A DNA stretch of 12,495 bases from CAZLGC01 sp964559275 (lineage in GTDB: Bacteria > Patescibacteriota > CALEFQ01): positions 1 through 12,495 of the forward strand of contig CAZLGC010000035.1 of assembly GCA_964559275.1 (NCBI GenBank), written 5' to 3'. The notes under the pieces were generated by a model. That model was not told the origin of the DNA. It was given only the letters and a program-made list of their open reading frames with translations, and made no database searches. Every line of letters starts with the position of its first letter. Position 1 is the stretch's first letter. This document shows, piece after piece, positions 5,629 through 12,495 of this stretch. The position numbers were made by a program, and so were the translations under genes.

Positions 5629-7577
5629 GAGAGTAAATCTAATGGCGATACGTCAACGGTCCAGTTATCCTTTATCTTTTTGAGAGCAGGCGGCATTTTT
5701 TTGTCGATAGTTTTGATGAGAACGTGCCAGCTGAAGCGGCCCTGTACTTTTTCGACCAAGGCCGGAGCAGGGCCAAGAACCTCGAACCCTTTTTGTTCCT
5801 GGCGTAATTTGCCGGCAAGTTCGGTAGCCGCAGCCTTGATTTTGGCATCATCCTTACCGGTAAGAGTCAGTTTGATAAAATCGGCAAAGGGTGGGTAACA
5901 GGTTTTCCGTCGGTTAGAAATTTCAGCCTTATAGAATGTATCAAAATCATGTTTCGCTGCCGCCTTAATGGCGGCGTTTTTGGGATGATATGTTTGGAGA
6001 ATGACAAGACCGTTATTATCGCGCCGGCTGGTTCTCCCAGCTACCTGGGTCAGAAGCTGAAATGTACGTTCATGGGCGCGAAAATCAGGAAAATTTAGCC
6101 CGGTGTCTGCCGAAATGATACCAACCAGGGCTATATTTGGCAAGTCGAAGCCCTTGGCGATCATTTGCGTGCCTATCAAAATATCGTATTCTTGGGCAGC
6201 AAAACTGCGGAATATTTTAGAATGGTCATCAGTTCCTCGGGTGGTGTCGGTGTCCATTCTGGCGATACGGGCTCGGGGGAAAACTTTGGCAATTTCCGCT
6301 TCAACGCGCTGGGTGCCGGCACCAAAGTAGCGTATTTTTTCGCTGTCGCATTCCGGGCACCGGGTGGGGCTGGTTTCTCGCCGTCCACAGTGATGACAGA
6401 GTAAATGCTGCCCATTTTGCCAATGATAAGTCATGGAAACGCTGCAGTCCGGGCACTCGACAACATAACCGCAATCGCGGCACATAACGAAAGTAGAAGC
6501 TCCGCGCCTGTTTATGAAAAGTATGGCCTGCTGTTTGTTATCCAGAACCTCTTTGATTCTCGATTGTAGGCTTTCGCTCAGAATTGACCGATTCCCGGCG
6601 GCTAGTTCCTGGCGCATATCGACAATCTGTACCGGCGGCAGCTCCGCCTGATTAATTCGTTCGGTTAGCTTAGCTAGGTTAAATTTACCTCGGCGCGCTT
6701 GATAATAAGTTTCGATAGAGGGAGTGGCTGAACCCAGAACTACCCGAGTGTTCGTGATCCTCGCATATTTTATTGCCACTTCCCGGGCGTGATAGCGAGG
6801 GTGTTGGTCCCATTGCTTGTAACTAGTTTCGTGTTCTTCGTCAATTACAACCAATCCCAGCTTTTGCACCGGTGCGAAGATGGCGGAGCGCGGACCAATC
6901 ACTACTTTGGCTTTCTGGTTTCGGATTCTAAGCCATTCGCGGTAGCGCTTGCCATACGCCATCCGGCTGTTCAAAATAGCCACAGCTCGAGAACCAAAAC
7001 GGGCGACAAAGCGGTCAGTGGTCTGCGGTGTTAGCGAAATTTCCGGAATCAGGACGATAGCTTGTTTTCCTTGCGCGATGCATCCGGCGATTGCTTGTAA
7101 ATACACCTCCGTTTTTCCGGAACCGGTAATGCCGTGCAGCACAGTAACCGGTTTTCTGCCTTTCTTGATTGTGTTTAAGGCTTGTCTTTGCTGGTCGGTC
7201 AGGTGATGCGGCTCTTCTAGTTGAACCGGCTGGGCTTGAAATTGGGGTGGGCGAACGGATCTCTTCGGCAGCATTGCTTTGATAACCAGCCCCAATGAAG
7301 TTAGATAGTGCTTTGACATCCACTCCGCCAGTTGTAGCTGCTGCGGGGTCAAAACTGAGGAAGCTTCGACAATTTCTTTGATGGGTTTCAGCTTGGCCGG
7401 GACATCCTTTGTTTCCTGACTATGTACAACGCCGTAAACCTGCCGGTGCCCAAGCGGTATTTTAACTAGCTGGCCGGGGTAAGTCTTCTTTCCTTCTGGC
7501 GGCAGATATGAGAAAAATTGATCTCGTTGCAGACCAATTTTGGTAGCTGGAATAACGTTTGTAATACTACGTTTCAT
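5625..7577 (-). CDS. priA: Primosomal replication-restart helicase PriA (compact form)
   Basis: PriA recognises stalled replication forks and reloads the replisome. Numbered from the chosen start it has 650 residues: an N-terminal 3'-end-binding domain (about 1-105), then superfamily 2 helicase motifs GITGSGKT (149-156), DEEH (246-249) and GSATPS (282-287). Next come eight zinc cysteines (C366, C369, C375, C378, C394, C397, C407, C410), the motif V/VI region ending QVAGRTSR, and the C-terminal domain. E. coli PriA has about 732 residues; the difference falls before the Walker A motif, where the winged-helix domain should be. The frame is open to 7655, but ATG at 7577 fits the family N-terminus better and gives an 11-base overlap with the AMMECR1 gene. 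It overlaps the rhodanese gene by four bases. No strong ribosome site supports the start, which could differ. Confidence 0.95.
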   Translation of the reverse strand: MKRSITNVIPATKIGLQRDQFFSYLPPEGKKTYPGQLVKIPLGHRQVYGVVHSQETKDVPAKLKPIKEIVEASSVLTPQQLQLAEWMSKHYLTSLGLVIKAMLPKRSVRPPQFQAQPVQLEEPHHLTDQQRQALNTIKKGRKPVTVLHGITGSGKTEVYLQAIAGCIAQGKQAIVLIPEISLTPQTTDRFVARFGSRAVAILNSRMAYGKRYREWLRIRNQKAKVVIGPRSAIFAPVQKLGLVVIDEEHETSYKQWDQHPRYHAREVAIKYARITNTRVVLGSATPSIETYYQARRGKFNLAKLTERINQAELPPVQIVDMRQELAAGNRSILSESLQSRIKEVLDNKQQAILFINRRGASTFVMCRDCGYVVECPDCSVSMTYHWQNGQHLLCHHCGRRETSPTRCPECDSEKIRYFGAGTQRVEAEIAKVFPRARIARMDTDTTRGTDDHSKIFRSFAAQEYDILIGTQMIAKGFDLPNIALVGIISADTGLNFPDFRAHERTFQLLTQVAGRTSRRDNNGLVILQTYHPKNAAIKAAAKHDFDTFYKAEISNRRKTCYPPFADFIKLTLTGKDDAKIKAAATELAGKLRQEQKGFEVLGPAPALVEKVQGRFSWHVLIKTIDKKMPPALKKIKDNWTVDVSPLDLLS

Positions 7578-8100
7578 CGCTATGTTTAATAACCTCGAAG
7601 CGGAATAGGTAAATATTATCTTCTTCCAAATCAATTCCGCCTTTCTGGGCGGCAATAGCTACTTGCTCCTCCGGTGTTTTGACTGTGTCAATGTCTGGTA
7701 GCAGTAAGCCGGAGCGGCCATCTTTCGTCTTGACAATAACCCCGTACTTCTTGACGTCCAGCTCTTTTAGAGATTTTACTTGTTCTGGTTTCTGCAGAAG
7801 AGAAACGGTGATATGTAGATCATCTAATTCCTTAGACTTAAGGGGTGGAAAGCGGTAGTCTTCTGACGCGGCTGATATGGCATTGGCTATGATTTCTTCG
7901 GCGATATTTGGCTTCGTTGGCAGGTAGGTGCCGATACAGCCGCGCAGTTTATGCCCCGAGCCGGATTCCAGGGTAACAAAAACACCGGATTTCTCAGTCG
8001 ACAGCTCGGGTGGTAATTTATCGGGAGAATCCATGATTTTACCGGTACGGGTATAGTTTTCAATAGCAGCGCGCGCTAGTTTGGTAAATTGATTTGGCAT
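7567..8100 (-). CDS. amrA: AmmeMemoRadiSam system protein A (AMMECR1 domain)
   Basis: This 177-residue AMMECR1-family protein carries the family signature LRGCIGT at 52-58. Other typical elements are an N-terminal helix with conserved ARAAIENY near 9-16, AISAASEDYRFPPL near 94-107, and ITVSLL followed by GLLLPD in the C-terminal half. The protein is cytoplasmic with no signal or membrane segment. Its biochemical activity is not established; the name comes from its repeated co-occurrence with a MEMO/LigB-type protein and a radical SAM enzyme, both present upstream here. It starts one base after the stop of the LigB/MEMO-type gene and overlaps priA by 11 bases. The start is chosen by family length; no clear Shine-Dalgarno is seen, so translation is probably coupled. 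Confidence 0.93.
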   Translation of the reverse strand: MPNQFTKLARAAIENYTRTGKIMDSPDKLPPELSTEKSGVFVTLESGSGHKLRGCIGTYLPTKPNIAEEIIANAISAASEDYRFPPLKSKELDDLHITVSLLQKPEQVKSLKELDVKKYGVIVKTKDGRSGLLLPDIDTVKTPEEQVAIAAQKGGIDLEEDNIYLFRFEVIKHSDET

Positions 8101-8101
8101 G

Positions 8102-8896
8102 TTAGTTTAATTTGTAATCAGCGACTAAGTAACCGACCCCAAAAGGGCCTTCATACGAAAGAACTTTGGCTGACCTGGCTTGTTCTCCAAGTATTCCCAA
8201 AAGTATGGCAATCGAGCGCAGGCCGCACTCACCGGCATCATTAACTAATTGCGCATCGATTCCTAGAATAGATTTGGTGTCGCCGGCTTTGACTGCGGCT
8301 ACAATCTTTTCATCAAATTCACTGCCGCGAGGGGAGAATCCGGCGGGCGCCTCGGGTGTGAGTCGGTGAGAAAGGTCACCGCTGGCAATTACGGCAATCT
8401 CCTTTTTCAAGTCGGAGATTATTTTGGCAAGGTATTTACCAAAATCATAGTGTTTGGAAAGAGATAGGCCGCAAAAGCTCATTGAAACTAATTTAACCAC
8501 TGGTTTCTTAGCTAGCAGGAAATGGAGCGGGACGTTGACTCCGTGGTCTAGGATCGGAGATTCAATGGGTGTAACCGGCAGATCTGGCTTGGCTTGGCTG
8601 ATGATCTCGCTAGCAAGCTCACTGTCTGTATCTAGAGTGTAATGCGGCTCAGCGGCACCAAAATCTAACAGCGAGCTTTCCAGTGAGGGAGAGGCATTGA
8701 CGGCAAAGGCACTAGGAGCTACCGGGGAGTGAGGGGATATAATTAGGATCGTTTGTGTAGATGTGGCAGCGAAGTTCATGGCCAACTTTTTCATGGCGTC
8801 GGTCGTGTTTTGGCATTTTGCTAAATCAGCCCGGCTACCGACGCCGGGAACAATAATCGGGGGGTGAGGGGTGATGGCGGCGAATTTTAATGACAT
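8102..8896 (-). CDS. amrB: AmmeMemoRadiSam system protein B, LigB/MEMO-type metalloprotein
   Basis: The 264-residue protein has the fold signature shared by class III extradiol dioxygenases (LigB) and MEMO1. H11 lies in ITPHPPI, H56 in IISPHSPV, H177 in SGDLSHR and C224 in GECGLRS. These correspond by position to metal-site residues H49, H81, H192 and C244 of human MEMO1, the first three also matching LigB histidines. E249 (SYEGPFGVG) is a further acidic candidate. The style of the N-terminus is closer to the LigB-like domains found beside AMMECR1 in clostridia than to MEMO1. The frame is open to 8947, but ATG at 8896 has AAGGA five bases upstream and begins directly with the family sequence. 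It starts one base after the flavoprotein gene. Whether it is a dioxygenase is not known. Confidence 0.87.
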   Translation of the reverse strand: MSLKFAAITPHPPIIVPGVGSRADLAKCQNTTDAMKKLAMNFAATSTQTILIISPHSPVAPSAFAVNASPSLESSLLDFGAAEPHYTLDTDSELASEIISQAKPDLPVTPIESPILDHGVNVPLHFLLAKKPVVKLVSMSFCGLSLSKHYDFGKYLAKIISDLKKEIAVIASGDLSHRLTPEAPAGFSPRGSEFDEKIVAAVKAGDTKSILGIDAQLVNDAGECGLRSIAILLGILGEQARSAKVLSYEGPFGVGYLVADYKLN

Positions 8897-8897
8897 G

Positions 8898-9887
8898 TTA
8901 TTCCTTAAAAACTTTGAGTTCCGGGGAAAAGCGATAGAAAACTGCACAAAACCCAGGCCAAGTGTAGTAGGCTCTGATCAGTATTTCATGCAGCCTTTTC
9001 TTACTCATTCTTTCTTCGATCGGTCTTGAGGATCGGCTGCCGGTAGTTATCTGCCGGGAGATTTCCTTTCCCATAAGCAGGGCGTTATAGATACCTTCAC
9101 CGGTCAGTCCGGAAACCAGCCCGGAAGCTTCACCGACCAGGAAAATATTTCCAAATCGGTAGCCCCGGAAATCAGTATTGACCATGCCACCCTCTAGTTG
9201 ACTAGTTCTCCAGTCCAACCCCAATTCTTGGCAGAAGCGCTTTAGCTGCCCGACAAAGATACTAGCCTTTTGCACACGGGAGAAACCCGTGCCGACCGAG
9301 GTGTAGCCTCGATGGGGGAATGACCAAGCGTAGGTATGCTCAAAACGTCTGGGGTCCAGGCAAAATACTAGCTCGTTTGTCTCTGTCGGAATGCGGTACT
9401 GGACGGCAGCGCCAAAGAAAACGGTCGGGATCCCCAGGTGCTTGCGCACCACCGAAAGGCCTCCGTCCGCTCCAATTAGATAATCAAAGCAGTAAGACTC
9501 TCCGGATTTGGTCAGAACCTCTTTTTTCCGAATTTCTACTACCTTCTTTCCGTAGAGTATTTCCGCTCCGGCTACGGTAGCCTGCTGAGATTGCACCTGG
9601 TCAAGTTTAGCCCTGTCAATTGCTATCAAAAAAGGGGCGCGTCGCTTAAACCTGGCGGTGCGATCATAAGAGATAATCTTAGCTTCCGAAAACATCCTTT
9701 CCACCGCCGGGTATAGGAAAGGAAACCGGGCCAGGGTTTTACCGGTTACGGCCTCGGCACAAGGTTTACGATGGTAGGTTTTATTCTTTTCCAGTACTGT
9801 CACCTGGGCTCCGCCGCGGGCAGCTTCGCTGGCTGCCAGCAAGCCTCCAGGGCCGGCACCGACTATAACAACTTTAGGTTGTTTCAT
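8898..9887 (-). CDS. FAD-dependent oxidoreductase, geranylgeranyl reductase family
   Basis: Family members reduce isoprenoid double bonds or oxidise other substrates with bound FAD. The 329-residue product begins with a Rossmann dinucleotide fold (GAGPGG at 10-15, acidic E33 closing the second strand). KPCAEAVTGK follows with C43 at the position of the conserved Cys/Gly motif of archaeal geranylgeranyl reductases. The middle has LIGADGG, and the C-terminal third has FLVGEASGLVSGLTGEGI, the second FAD motif, here GE instead of the usual GD. No membrane helix is evident. The ATG at 9887 is chosen because it places the FAD fold at the N-terminus; the frame is open to 9914. It overlaps the radical SAM gene by 14 bases and lies one base before the LigB/MEMO-type gene, between members of the AmmeMemoRadiSam trio. 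The substrate is unknown. Confidence 0.88.
   Translation of the reverse strand: MKQPKVVIVGAGPGGLLAASEAARGGAQVTVLEKNKTYHRKPCAEAVTGKTLARFPFLYPAVERMFSEAKIISYDRTARFKRRAPFLIAIDRAKLDQVQSQQATVAGAEILYGKKVVEIRKKEVLTKSGESYCFDYLIGADGGLSVVRKHLGIPTVFFGAAVQYRIPTETNELVFCLDPRRFEHTYAWSFPHRGYTSVGTGFSRVQKASIFVGQLKRFCQELGLDWRTSQLEGGMVNTDFRGYRFGNIFLVGEASGLVSGLTGEGIYNALLMGKEISRQITTGSRSSRPIEERMSKKRLHEILIRAYYTWPGFCAVFYRFSPELKVFKE
8902..8906 (-). promoter_or_regulatory. Ribosome binding site AAGGA of the LigB/MEMO-type gene
   Basis: On the leftward strand AAGGA stands five bases before the ATG at 8896, inside the last codons of the upstream flavoprotein gene. It is the clearest ribosome site in this operon and decides the start in favour of 8896 over the in-frame ATG at 8947, which would overlap the upstream gene by 50 bases. 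Confidence 0.7.
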
Positions 9888-10785
9888 TTTGTTCGAGTTC
9901 GTGATTGCTGACATTACCGGCGTAAACTTTCTTCAGTCCGGCCCGGCGACCAATCTGCAAAGCCTGTTTGATTGTGGCCACTTCCGTAGTTGGCAAATCC
10001 TGCATCTGGTAGGAAATCTCGGGAGAGAATCGGGAGATGTGCCAGGGTGTATCCGGGCCAACCTCATTTTTGATAAAATCAGCTATCTGTTTAAACTCTG
10101 CGGGCTGGTCATCCCAGGTCGGAATTATCAGTGTGGTTAATTCAATCCAAACACCCTTCTTTTTGAAAGCTGAAATGTTTTCTAAAACTGGTTTCAGACT
10201 GGCGCCGCAAACTTTCTGGTAGAATTTGTTATTAAAAGATTTGAGATCTATATTGATGGCGTCCAGGTAGGGGAGTATCGCGGTACGGGTTTGGGGTGAC
10301 ATGAATCCGTTGCTGACCCAAACATTTTTGAGCTTAGCCTCTCGAGCTAGTTTCATGACATCAAGGGCAAATTCGGCGTAAATGGTTGGCTCGGTATAAG
10401 TGTAGGCGATACTAGTACAACCGGTCGCTTTGGCGGCGGCAACAACTTCTTTTGGTTCCACGGTTGTCGCTTGCAGGGCTGTTTTTTCAGCTTCTTTGAT
10501 TTGCGAGATCTGCCAGTTCTGGCAATGCCCGCAGTGAAAATTGCAACCAGCGGCGGCAATTGAATATGACGTTGTTCCGGGAAGAAAATTAAAAAACGGC
10601 TTTTTTTCAATTGGGTCAATATTCGCACTTACCAATTTGCCGTAATTTAGAACCTTGATTTGGCCACTTTGATTTTCTCGAACTCCGCAAATGCCTCGTT
10701 TTCCTGGTTTTATAACGCAAAAATGAGCGCAAGTTTGGCACTGAGCGTCGTTATTATCCAGTTTCTTCGAAAAAAGGGTTTCCAT
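9874..10785 (-). CDS. amrS: AmmeMemoRadiSam system radical SAM enzyme
   Basis: This 303-residue enzyme, related to pyruvate formate-lyase activases, should reductively cleave S-adenosylmethionine with a [4Fe-4S] cluster held by C81, C85 and C88 (GCNFHCGHCQNW). The N-terminal cysteine cluster C16, C19, C23 and C33, ending GKRGICGVR, is characteristic of this subfamily and may hold more metal. IAYTYTEPTIYAEF near 167-180 and HISRF near the C-terminal third are further family motifs. It is the first gene of the seven-gene leftward run. A matching promoter lies directly upstream and predicts a leader of only about 9 bases, with no Shine-Dalgarno. The target is not known for the family; MEMO-like and AMMECR1 proteins downstream are presumed partners. 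Confidence 0.95.
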   Translation of the reverse strand: METLFSKKLDNNDAQCQTCAHFCVIKPGKRGICGVRENQSGQIKVLNYGKLVSANIDPIEKKPFFNFLPGTTSYSIAAAGCNFHCGHCQNWQISQIKEAEKTALQATTVEPKEVVAAAKATGCTSIAYTYTEPTIYAEFALDVMKLAREAKLKNVWVSNGFMSPQTRTAILPYLDAINIDLKSFNNKFYQKVCGASLKPVLENISAFKKKGVWIELTTLIIPTWDDQPAEFKQIADFIKNEVGPDTPWHISRFSPEISYQMQDLPTTEVATIKQALQIGRRAGLKKVYAGNVSNHELEQNETT

Positions 10786-10796
10786 ATCGACTGTGC

Positions 10797-10825
10797 TTGT
10801 ATTTTACGCTTATTCTTGCTATTAT
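10797..10825 (+). promoter_or_regulatory. Rightward promoter of thpR with extended -10 box
   Basis: TTGTAT at 10797-10802, a 17-base spacer and TATTAT at 10820-10825 form a sigma-70-like promoter. TG at 10817-10818, one base before the -10 box, gives the extended -10 form. Start of transcription is expected about 7 bases later, near 10832, which is the A of the thpR ATG, suggesting a leaderless message. Based on consensus only. Confidence 0.6.
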
Positions 10826-10829
10826 GCAA
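10801..10829 (-). promoter_or_regulatory. Leftward promoter of the AmmeMemoRadiSam-priA operon
   Basis: On the leftward strand TTGCAT (complement of 10824-10829) and TAAAAT (complement of 10801-10806) are separated by exactly 17 bases, as in sigma-70-type promoters. Transcription would begin near 10794, about 9 bases before the radical SAM ATG. It overlaps the rightward promoter almost completely. Based on consensus only. Confidence 0.6.
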
Positions 10830-10831
10830 CC

Positions 10832-11410
10832 ATGGAAGATGTTCCTTCCCGGCGTATTTTTGTAGCGATAAATCTATCCAAATCCGTTCAGGAGCAGATT
10901 TTGAATTTGCAACACCAGCTAAATGACAAGCGTTTGCCGGTGAACTGGACGCCGCTTTCCAATATGCATTTAACTCTGCTGTTTCTCGGAAATCTGTCCG
11001 CATGGGATATCAAAAAAATTTGCGGGATAGCAGATGATGTAGCTGCTGATTCGGTTAAGTTTGAACTGGAATTGCGACGGCTAGAAGTGAATAAGCAGCG
11101 TGGTACCCCGCGGATTCTCTGGTTTCTACCCAAAAAAAATCAGAATCTTACAGCTCTGCAGTTAAAACTTGCCCAAGCGGTCATGACGGCCGGGATTGGC
11201 AAGCCGCCTCGTCGTCGTTTCCGACCGCACCTGACAATCGCTCGCTTCCGCTCACAAGTAGAGGCTGATAAGAAAATTCTCAAAACCTGGTGTCGGCAGA
11301 AACCGCAAATCAAAGTTTCTGTAGATTCGTTTGCGGTCATTGCCAGCGATCTAAGTCATAAACCCGTTCAACACGAAACTATACACGTATCCACCTTAAC
11401 CGAAGGTTAG
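10832..11410 (+). CDS. thpR: RNA 2',3'-cyclic phosphodiesterase ThpR (2H phosphoesterase, LigT family)
   Basis: ThpR hydrolyses 2',3'-cyclic phosphates of RNA to 2'-phosphates; members were first described as 2'-5' RNA ligases acting on tRNA halves. The 192-residue length is normal. The two catalytic HxT motifs are HLT at 46-48 (NMHLTLLFLG) and HLT at 133-135 (FRPHLTIARF), and the N-terminal RRIFVAI strand is typical. An in-frame GTG at 10793 would extend it by 13 residues, but the family starts near 10832, and the extra codons overlap the promoter -35 and -10 boxes. No Shine-Dalgarno precedes the ATG, consistent with leaderless translation. The stop TAG is followed directly by the ATG of the glycosyltransferase gene, so the two are co-transcribed. 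Confidence 0.93.
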   Translation: MEDVPSRRIFVAINLSKSVQEQILNLQHQLNDKRLPVNWTPLSNMHLTLLFLGNLSAWDIKKICGIADDVAADSVKFELELRRLEVNKQRGTPRILWFLPKKNQNLTALQLKLAQAVMTAGIGKPPRRRFRPHLTIARFRSQVEADKKILKTWCRQKPQIKVSVDSFAVIASDLSHKPVQHETIHVSTLTEG

Positions 11411-12178
11411 ATGGAAAGAATCCGTACCAATATCATGGGGACTAAGATTGATGCCGTCAGTCGCGCCGAAGCCCTGGAGCGAATCGGCCGATTTTTGCAG
11501 AGCGAAAAAAGCCGCCACGTAGTTACGCCCAATGCTGAATTCATTTTGCAGGCGCGCCGCGACCAGGAATTTCGCGACATATTGAACCAATCGGATCTAG
11601 CGGTGCTGGATGGCTCGGGGCCCCTGATTGCGTCTTGGTTTACCAGTGTTCGGTTGAAGGAGATTGTTCCCGGAAGCGACCTGGTTCAGGATATTTTAAA
11701 GCTTTCCCAGAAGGAAAATTTTCGTATTTTACACCTGAATCCGCACCGATCACTATCCGGTTCGTCGGAAATTGAAACCGCGGTTCGGGAGCGTTTTCCC
11801 GGTTCTGATTTTGCTTCCCTGGAAGTTGCTCCGCAGGAACGGGAATCTAAAGCTCTGTTAGCTAGAATTGAGTCAATTTCTCCGGCGGTGATTCTGGTTG
11901 GATTCGGTTCCCCTTATCAGGATATCTGGATCAAGAAAAATCTTCCTAAGCTGACTTCACCGCGATTGGCGATGGGGATTGGCGGCAGTTTTGATTTCAT
12001 TTCCGGCCGGCGTAATCGGGCACCACAGGCTATGCAGAAAGCCGGACTGGAATGGCTGCACCGGCTGGTATCACGGCCGCAGGGCGGCGAGTACTATTTC
12101 GGGCGCCGGGTTCACAAAATCGCCCGCTCAGTTGTCTGGTTTCCGCTCGTTTTTGTTTTCACACTTAATAAAGGATAA
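11411..12178 (+). CDS. WecG/TagA/CpsF family glycosyltransferase
   Basis: Family members transfer N-acetylmannosamine-type sugars to lipid-linked intermediates for wall polymers or exopolysaccharides at the inner face of the membrane. The 255-residue protein has VTPNAEF at 38-44, with T39 at the position of TagA Thr37. LDGSGP near 66-71 includes D67, the presumed catalytic base equivalent to TagA Asp65. It also has VPGSDLV near 86-92, VGFGSPYQDIW near 163-173, and the C-terminal signature FDFISGRRNRAPQAMQKAGLEW (spread over 194-215). The hydrophobic tail at about 238-252 suits membrane association. The middle is divergent: the usual LLGG-type segment is replaced by ILHLNPHRS. It starts directly after the thpR stop and ends one base before the HAD gene. 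The polymer it serves cannot be told. Confidence 0.93.
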   Translation: MERIRTNIMGTKIDAVSRAEALERIGRFLQSEKSRHVVTPNAEFILQARRDQEFRDILNQSDLAVLDGSGPLIASWFTSVRLKEIVPGSDLVQDILKLSQKENFRILHLNPHRSLSGSSEIETAVRERFPGSDFASLEVAPQERESKALLARIESISPAVILVGFGSPYQDIWIKKNLPKLTSPRLAMGIGGSFDFISGRRNRAPQAMQKAGLEWLHRLVSRPQGGEYYFGRRVHKIARSVVWFPLVFVFTLNKG

Positions 12179-12179
12179 T

Positions 12180-12495
12180 ATGAGCCTCAAAGCAGTCGTA
12201 TTTGACCTGGACGGTGTCTATTTCCTGAGGGGCACAGAAAAATTTTTGGACTCTGTCGCCGATAGATTTGATGTTTCGCGAGACACAGTTGAAAAACTTT
12301 ACAAGACCTCCGATCCCAAGATGAAACAGTACAAGTTAGGGGAAGTCTCAGGCGATGAGTATTGGTCTTATTTCATTTCCGAGCTGGAAATCCTCATTGA
12401 CAAAAGGGGGTTGTTAGACTTGCTGGTTGAGGGTTATGAGATTAATCAGCCAGCTGAAGACTTCCGTAAAGAGATAGCCGCGAAAGGAGTCAAGG
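12180..12495 (+). CDS. HAD-superfamily hydrolase (N-terminal part; cut by right edge)
   Basis: The first 105 codons begin MSLKAVVFDLDGV, the HAD motif I with nucleophile D9 and acid/base D11. A helical region of about 90 residues follows that looks like the start of an alpha-helical cap (ETV-type helices with GEVSGDEYW), as in beta-phosphoglucomutase or haloacid dehalogenase-like members. Motifs II-IV lie outside the window, so the substrate cannot be inferred. AAGGA at 12171-12175, overlapping the end of the glycosyltransferase gene, is four bases before the ATG and confirms the start. One base separates it from the upstream stop, so it belongs to the thpR-glycosyltransferase operon. Confidence 0.9.
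   Translation, partial: MSLKAVVFDLDGVYFLRGTEKFLDSVADRFDVSRDTVEKLYKTSDPKMKQYKLGEVSGDEYWSYFISELEILIDKRGLLDLLVEGYEINQPAEDFRKEIAAKGVK

Noticed and set aside
7578..7655. Longer priA start at 7655.
   Set aside because: The additional 26 residues do not resemble PriA and lie deep inside the AMMECR1 gene; the family-like N-terminus begins at 7577.
8897..8947. Longer start of the LigB/MEMO-type gene at 8947.
   Set aside because: It would overlap the flavoprotein gene by 50 bases, while the ATG at 8896 has a good AAGGA site and starts at the family N-terminus.
10793..10831. GTG start of thpR at 10793.
   Set aside because: The extra 13 residues have no family counterpart and their codons coincide with the promoter boxes.
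1..12495. UGA recoding as in some CPR lineages.
   Set aside because: TGA terminates priA and the rhodanese gene exactly at gene junctions, and no in-frame TGA is needed inside any gene.
1..12495. CRISPR array, tRNA or rRNA gene, insertion sequence, prophage or attachment site.
   Set aside because: I found no regularly spaced repeats, cloverleaf-like or rRNA-like stretches, transposase or integrase motifs, and almost all bases lie in recognised genes.

Overview
The window looks like a gene-dense stretch of chromosome from an uncultivated, probably anaerobic bacterium. The bacterial markers are a PriA helicase, a lipobox lipoprotein and a WecG/TagA glycosyltransferase. All three stop codons end genes here (TGA closes priA and the rhodanese gene), so UGA is not recoded and the usual bacterial code applies. 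Base composition is moderate by eye. Genes abut or overlap, and no gap without a gene exceeds about 51 bases. A small hydrogenase locus, short leaders and several trimmed proteins would suit a reduced-genome lineage such as Patescibacteria (CPR), but this is a tentative inference and the sequence alone does not prove it.

Positions 1-4361 form a [NiFe]-hydrogenase locus. hypF (active-site cyanide synthesis) is read leftward and runs off the left edge. A divergent control region separates it from a rightward three-gene operon: hydrogenase small subunit, large subunit and a HypA-like nickel chaperone. The subunits resemble the cytoplasmic group 3 (sulfhydrogenase delta/alpha) type, but no diaphorase or electron-transfer subunit accompanies them. 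Three oddities cluster here. An Asp replaces one Cys ligand of the proximal iron-sulfur cluster. The large subunit ends exactly at the mature terminus, so no peptidase cleavage is needed. HypA lacks its whole zinc-binding domain. A shared hairpin terminator closes the operon.

Positions 10785 down to 4389 form a tight leftward seven-gene run: AmmeMemoRadiSam radical SAM enzyme, a geranylgeranyl-reductase-like flavoprotein, a LigB/MEMO-type metalloprotein, AMMECR1, PriA, a membrane-anchored tandem rhodanese and a lipoprotein. Neighbours overlap by 4-14 bases or are 1 base apart. The flavoprotein sits between members of the AmmeMemoRadiSam trio, whose biochemical function is still poorly defined, so it is a candidate partner.

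Positions 10832-12495 form a rightward run starting from a promoter that overlaps the leftward one: ThpR-type RNA cyclic phosphodiesterase (possibly leaderless), a WecG/TagA/CpsF glycosyltransferase and the start of a HAD-superfamily hydrolase cut by the right edge.

I saw no rRNA, tRNA, CRISPR array, insertion sequence, integrase or phage gene.
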